Assembly: GCA_037384645.1 (NCBI GenBank)
Contig: JARRNT010000045.1
Span: 1-16,927, forward strand
From: RI-92 sp037384645
GTDB lineage: Bacteria > Pseudomonadota > Gammaproteobacteria > UBA6429 > Thiohalophilaceae
Length of the DNA stretch: 16,927 bases
Direction: 5' to 3'
A model generated the notes under the pieces. The model ran no database searches. It was given only the letters and a program-made list of their open reading frames with translations, and was not told the DNA's origin. The position numbers and the translations under genes are program-made. Positions 14,158 through 16,927 of the stretch are shown piece after piece (position 1 is the first letter of the stretch; every line of letters begins with the position of its first letter).

Positions 14158-14166
14158 GGTAAGAGA

Positions 14167-14197
14167 TTGGAAACCTTTGATACCGCTTGGTTTCCAA
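14167..14197 (+). promoter_or_regulatory. Hairpin between smpB and ssrA
   Basis: A perfect 9-bp inverted repeat, TTGGAAACC at 14167-14175 and GGTTTCCAA at 14189-14197, surrounds a 13-base loop and ends 9 bases before the mature tmRNA 5' end. It could be part of the tmRNA precursor leader, an RNase-processing cue, or a weak smpB terminator (only ACTATTTTC follows). Confidence 0.5.
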
Positions 14198-14206
14198 ACT
14201 ATTTTC

Positions 14207-14568
14207 GGGGGCGACCTGGCTTCGACGTGGGTTGCGAAACCGGAGGTGCATGCCGAGGCGCAGACGACCTCGTAAATCCAGCTGCAAAACTTATAGTTGC
14301 CAACGACGACAACTACGCTTTAGCTGCTTAAAAACCAGCGTAAAGCCCTCGGCCTGATGTGTGCCTGTACGCTCAGTCAACCGGGGTCATCCCATACAGG
14401 ATCGCGATGAAGCACGTTCGGGGCGGATTCGTTAAACTCTTACCGGAATCGCTGTCTGTGATCCCTGCCTGTTGGGCAGCAGTCAGCTAAATTTAAGAAC
14501 AGGATAAGCATGTAGTACCAAAGGCGGAGAGCTTGCGGACGCGGGTTCGATTCCCGCCGCCTCCACCA
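14207..14568 (+). ncRNA. ssrA: Transfer-messenger RNA (tmRNA)
   Basis: tmRNA rescues stalled ribosomes by adding a degradation tag. The 5' end GGGGGCG (14207-14213) pairs fully, with one G-U, with CGCCTCC (14558-14564) to form the acceptor stem, and CCA is encoded at 14566-14568. The 5' block GACCTGGCTTCGACG and the 3' T-arm with GGGTTCGATTCCC are tRNA-like and typical. The tag frame at 14299-14331 reads GCC AAC GAC GAC AAC TAC GCT TTA GCT GCT TAA, giving ANDDNYALAA; E. coli has ANDENYALAA. The length of 362 bases matches one-piece gammaproteobacterial tmRNAs. It follows smpB and ends in a strong terminator. Confidence 0.97.
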
Positions 14569-14574
14569 ACAATG

Positions 14575-14607
14575 AAAAGCCCTGGTGATATTTGCCAGGG
14601 CTTTTTT
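14575..14607 (+). terminator. Intrinsic terminator of ssrA
   Basis: An 11-bp perfect stem (AAAAGCCCTGG at 14575-14585, CCAGGGCTTTT at 14595-14605) with a 9-base loop and a T-run to 14607, starting 7 bases after the tmRNA CCA. Confidence 0.93.
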
Positions 14608-14632
14608 ATTTTGAAGACAGTGCTGCACTTAG

Positions 14633-14727
14633 AACCGCTTCGTGGTCCATCAAGTATTCCCAAAACCTGCTTTGCAGGTTCTGATCAAACCGCGTAGCGG
14701 CTTGCCCTGACCTATCGGAACGATAGG
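14633..14727. repeat. Cluster of four short triloop hairpins between ssrA and the usher gene
   Basis: Four inverted repeats follow one another, each closing a 3-base loop: 14634-14646 (5 bp, one G-T), 14664-14680 (AACCTGC/GCAGGTT, 7 bp), 14690-14700 (CCGC/GCGG, 4 bp) and 14711-14727 (CCTATCG/CGATAGG, 7 bp). The first three units begin with AACC, suggesting divergent copies of one element. On the minus strand they lie in the 3' region of the usher transcript, and the AACCTGC hairpin is followed by TT, so partial termination is possible. They do not match a repeat family I can name. Confidence 0.55.
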
Positions 14728-14739
14728 GCAAAAAATAAA

Positions 14740-16927
14740 CTAATGGGTTGTATCCATATAGCTAAGAACCGGTCCCGGCGTTGTCTTTACCGGCTGCTTG
14801 ATCGGCACGAGCAAACCGCCTTTTTCCTGGCAGGTTACATTTCCCAGTTTGACCAATTCGCCCGTCATCTGAGAAAGCCCAATACTGGCATGACAAACTC
14901 TTCCGCCAGGTATGATGGCGCGTATCGTTGTTTGTCCGGTGACTTCACCCTGAAAATAGCCCTGACCATCGGTTTGCACAGGATTTGCCATTCCTTTGAG
15001 AATCACATTTCGCAGTGGCTGCCCCGAGTGGTCAAGTAAGCGACCAAATACGACATGCACGGACCTGATGTCCCATATCATGTCTTTAACATTTCCGGCA
15101 AAAAGCACAATATCCCGTGCTGTCGTATCATACTCAGCAGAAGGCGCATCAACGCCACGGATGTACACTGCATGCTTTAAGTAAGGCGTGAGGAATACCG
15201 GTACCGATGCCCCAACCGAAACGTCTTTCGCACGCAGTTGCCCGTCAATAAAGATATTAAAATGCGCACTGTCTGGCACACCGTCCAGGTGTACCAGTAC
15301 CGCGCTATCAGACATCCTTGCCCCACCTGCTGCGACACCCTTACCAGTGACAACCAGGCCTGTATTGTAATTAGCATAATAATTAGTATGGTTAGCGGAT
15401 ACAGTTCCGCTTTGGGTGACCTGCGCACCAGCAGTCAGGTGGCCATATGCATTTGTTAATATCCCACTGGTATATAAACGTTTATCGCTGTTTGATAGCT
15501 GTTGGGCACCTACAACCAGGCTTCCAGCGCCACCCAATATATTGGGGTCAGTTACGCCATAGGAGCCTTCCATGGCCAGGCCTGATTTATACTCAGTATG
15601 ATCTTCGTAACCACCACGTAACAACCAGTTAGAACTAGGCGCACTACCGATAACCTCAAATTGCAGCATCGCTACAGAATCAAGGTTTGTCTTCGTCGCA
15701 CTTGCAGTCATGTATAACTGGGACCTGCCAAAACGCGCAACAGGAATTTTATACGACACCCCATAACTATAACTTTTTGCCACTGTGTCAGATTTGTTAT
15801 ATGTAGCATTCAAACTCAGACGGGAACGATTTGGCAAGGCAACAGAAAAATGACTTGCCAATTGCGTGGTATTGCCTGAACCGACATTATAAAGCGGAAC
15901 TCGATCATTCCTGTCTTTTATCCATGTTTGGATCAAACCGACATTGAGGTTCATGACAGACCAGAAATCTTTCTGGAAGCCGAGCGAAACCCCTGCATTT
16001 GATCTGCTCGTCACGGTAACAGCTGCATTGCCAATAGAGTGACCGAAGAACAGTTGCGCTTTCGCCGATACTGCTGCTGCTCCTCCAACAAATAGTACAT
16101 CGCCTCCCAGTGCCAGGTTTTCGTTCATCCGATTAAGCAGGCTCCCATGTATCCAGAAATCACCATTTGCATTTGGGAACCCCTCTTTTTCCTGTGACAT
16201 TTTTCCCGCTTCAATATTAATCAAAGGAAGTCCTGTCTCCGGGGTACTGTCACTCTTGATAAAAAGCCGATTTTCTTCCCTCGTAATACCGCCCGCTTCC
16301 CGGATCTTCAAAGTTACTGTGTAATTACCCAGCGGAAGAGTACTCGTATCAAGCACCTGGTTACCGGCACTATACGAAGAAACAGACAGGATACGACCAT
16401 CACGCCAGATCTCGACCTGCGCCGGTCGTGACAGATATACCATCAATTTATTACCCATATTTTGCTGTCGATTCACCTGGGTTCGGTATGACGTCGCGAA
16501 TTCCCCGCCATACAGCAAAGGAGAATTAATCAGGGGCGGACTGGATGAACGTAACAATCCACCGCCATAGTAATAACCTGGCATATCACGTTCTAGCAGC
16601 AATTCATTCGTAGATAATGCGGTTCCTGACGTCACCAGTGCATTCGTAATAAGATGGGTTGCGCCCTTACCAAATAACATCCTTGCATTGAATGCGTAAC
16701 TGGTATCAGTCTGACTTCCGCCTGATACAGCCATCCCAAGATTGTTCACATTGGTCAACCCGGTTTGCGGTGCTTTGAAATATTTATCGCTGGCACCGTT
16801 ATCGCTGACAGCAATATACGAGGGATTAATGAACAGAATGGCCCGAAATGAATCAGGATTAAAGATCACACCCGCAACAGCAACATCAAGCGTATCACAA
16901 CCCGGTTTTTTGACTGGATAACAAGAT
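14740..16927 (-). CDS. CS1/CFA-I-type (alternate chaperone-usher) fimbrial outer membrane usher, partial at 5' end
   Basis: Ushers are large outer-membrane pores that assemble pilus subunits delivered by a periplasmic chaperone. The visible 728 residues run off the window: a GTG at 16867-16869 looks like a start, but the frame stays open upstream (CYPVKKPGCDTLDVAVAG) to the edge, and these residues fit the usher N-terminal domain. After it come the barrel and plug-like region (VNRQQNMGNKLMVYLSRPAQ, then PLGNYTVTLKIREAGG of a TcfC-like E-set domain), repeated barrel strands ending in aromatic residues, and a C-terminal domain of the CooC/CfaC kind (VFGRLLDHSGQPLRN, a DGQGYF motif, two Cys flanking the last strands). 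No partner chaperone or pilin is in the window. The DNA is visibly richer in A+T than the core genes. The family call rests on recognised architecture, not a search. Confidence 0.78.
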   Translation of the reverse strand, partial: SCYPVKKPGCDTLDVAVAGVIFNPDSFRAILFINPSYIAVSDNGASDKYFKAPQTGLTNVNNLGMAVSGGSQTDTSYAFNARMLFGKGATHLITNALVTSGTALSTNELLLERDMPGYYYGGGLLRSSSPPLINSPLLYGGEFATSYRTQVNRQQNMGNKLMVYLSRPAQVEIWRDGRILSVSSYSAGNQVLDTSTLPLGNYTVTLKIREAGGITREENRLFIKSDSTPETGLPLINIEAGKMSQEKEGFPNANGDFWIHGSLLNRMNENLALGGDVLFVGGAAAVSAKAQLFFGHSIGNAAVTVTSRSNAGVSLGFQKDFWSVMNLNVGLIQTWIKDRNDRVPLYNVGSGNTTQLASHFSVALPNRSRLSLNATYNKSDTVAKSYSYGVSYKIPVARFGRSQLYMTASATKTNLDSVAMLQFEVIGSAPSSNWLLRGGYEDHTEYKSGLAMEGSYGVTDPNILGGAGSLVVGAQQLSNSDKRLYTSGILTNAYGHLTAGAQVTQSGTVSANHTNYYANYNTGLVVTGKGVAAGGARMSDSAVLVHLDGVPDSAHFNIFIDGQLRAKDVSVGASVPVFLTPYLKHAVYIRGVDAPSAEYDTTARDIVLFAGNVKDMIWDIRSVHVVFGRLLDHSGQPLRNVILKGMANPVQTDGQGYFQGEVTGQTTIRAIIPGGRVCHASIGLSQMTGELVKLGNVTCQEKGGLLVPIKQPVKTTPGPVLSYMDTTH

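Noticed and set aside
14177..14205. Promoter pair TTGATA-N17-TATTTT before ssrA
   Set aside because: Good boxes, but the start would fall near 14212, inside the mature tmRNA.
14143..14331. 62-codon plus-strand ORF ending in ANDDNYALAA
   Set aside because: It only reads into the tmRNA tag frame from upstream; the real product is the RNA, and the tag is translated from its resume codon at 14299.
14540..14568. att duplication of the tmRNA 3' end
   Set aside because: I looked for a second copy of the T-arm/acceptor sequence downstream within the window and saw none; an island can only be inferred.
1..16927. CRISPR arrays, insertion sequences, tRNA or rRNA genes
   Set aside because: No regularly spaced direct repeats, transposase frames, or tRNA cloverleafs other than the tRNA-like part of tmRNA were seen.

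Overview
The window is a housekeeping segment of a gammaproteobacterial chromosome. The gene order carAB, dapB, dnaJ, dnaK, grpE, recN, fur, bamE, rnfH, ratA, smpB is the order I know from Pseudomonas aeruginosa. Here hrcA and nadK sit between grpE and recN, as in several non-enteric Gammaproteobacteria (Xanthomonas- and Chromatiales-like lineages). The tmRNA tag (ANDDNYALAA) is one residue away from the E. coli tag. The species cannot be named from the sequence; a non-enterobacterial, possibly Chromatiales-like lineage is my inference.

Layout. Bases 1-2377, minus strand: the start of carB, then carA, then dapB (pyrimidine/arginine precursor and lysine/peptidoglycan precursor synthesis), with a terminator-like hairpin in front of carA. 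Bases 2464-7590, minus strand: the heat-shock cluster hrcA-grpE-dnaK-dnaJ, followed by an unrecognised 43-codon reading frame. The cluster carries a CIRCE operator before hrcA and two sigma-32-like promoters, one inside the 3' end of hrcA (serving grpE) and one before dnaK. Bases 7743-10407, plus strand: nadK (NAD kinase) and recN (SMC-like repair ATPase), separated by a small palindromic repeat. Bases 10547-11374: fur (minus) divergent from bamE (plus). Bases 11382-13507, minus strand: a sodium-dependent (NSS/SNF family) transporter, ratA and rnfH, tightly packed and apparently translationally coupled. Bases 13639-14568, plus strand: smpB and ssrA (tmRNA), the two parts of the trans-translation system, followed by a strong intrinsic terminator.

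Beyond ssrA the character changes. A 126-base stretch holds four triloop hairpins, and then comes the 3' part of an AT-richer minus-strand gene for a CS1/CFA-I-type (alternate chaperone-usher) outer-membrane usher, cut by the window edge. The 3' end of ssrA is a classic integration site, so this is a plausible boundary between conserved core and accessory DNA, although no integrase or att duplication is visible here.

There is no gene-free stretch longer than 300 bases. The largest gaps are 1352-1570 (carA leader), 7591-7742 (hrcA/nadK divergent control region), 10408-10546 (recN/fur convergent gap with nothing convincing) and 14569-14739 (terminator and hairpin cluster). I found no clearly new multi-gene system. 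The most novel points are the small ORF after dnaJ, the ssrA-linked fimbrial usher with its hairpin cluster, the apparently leaderless smpB, and a palindromic repeat that supplies the recN Shine-Dalgarno sequence. Promoters and hairpins were found by eye and base composition was estimated by eye.
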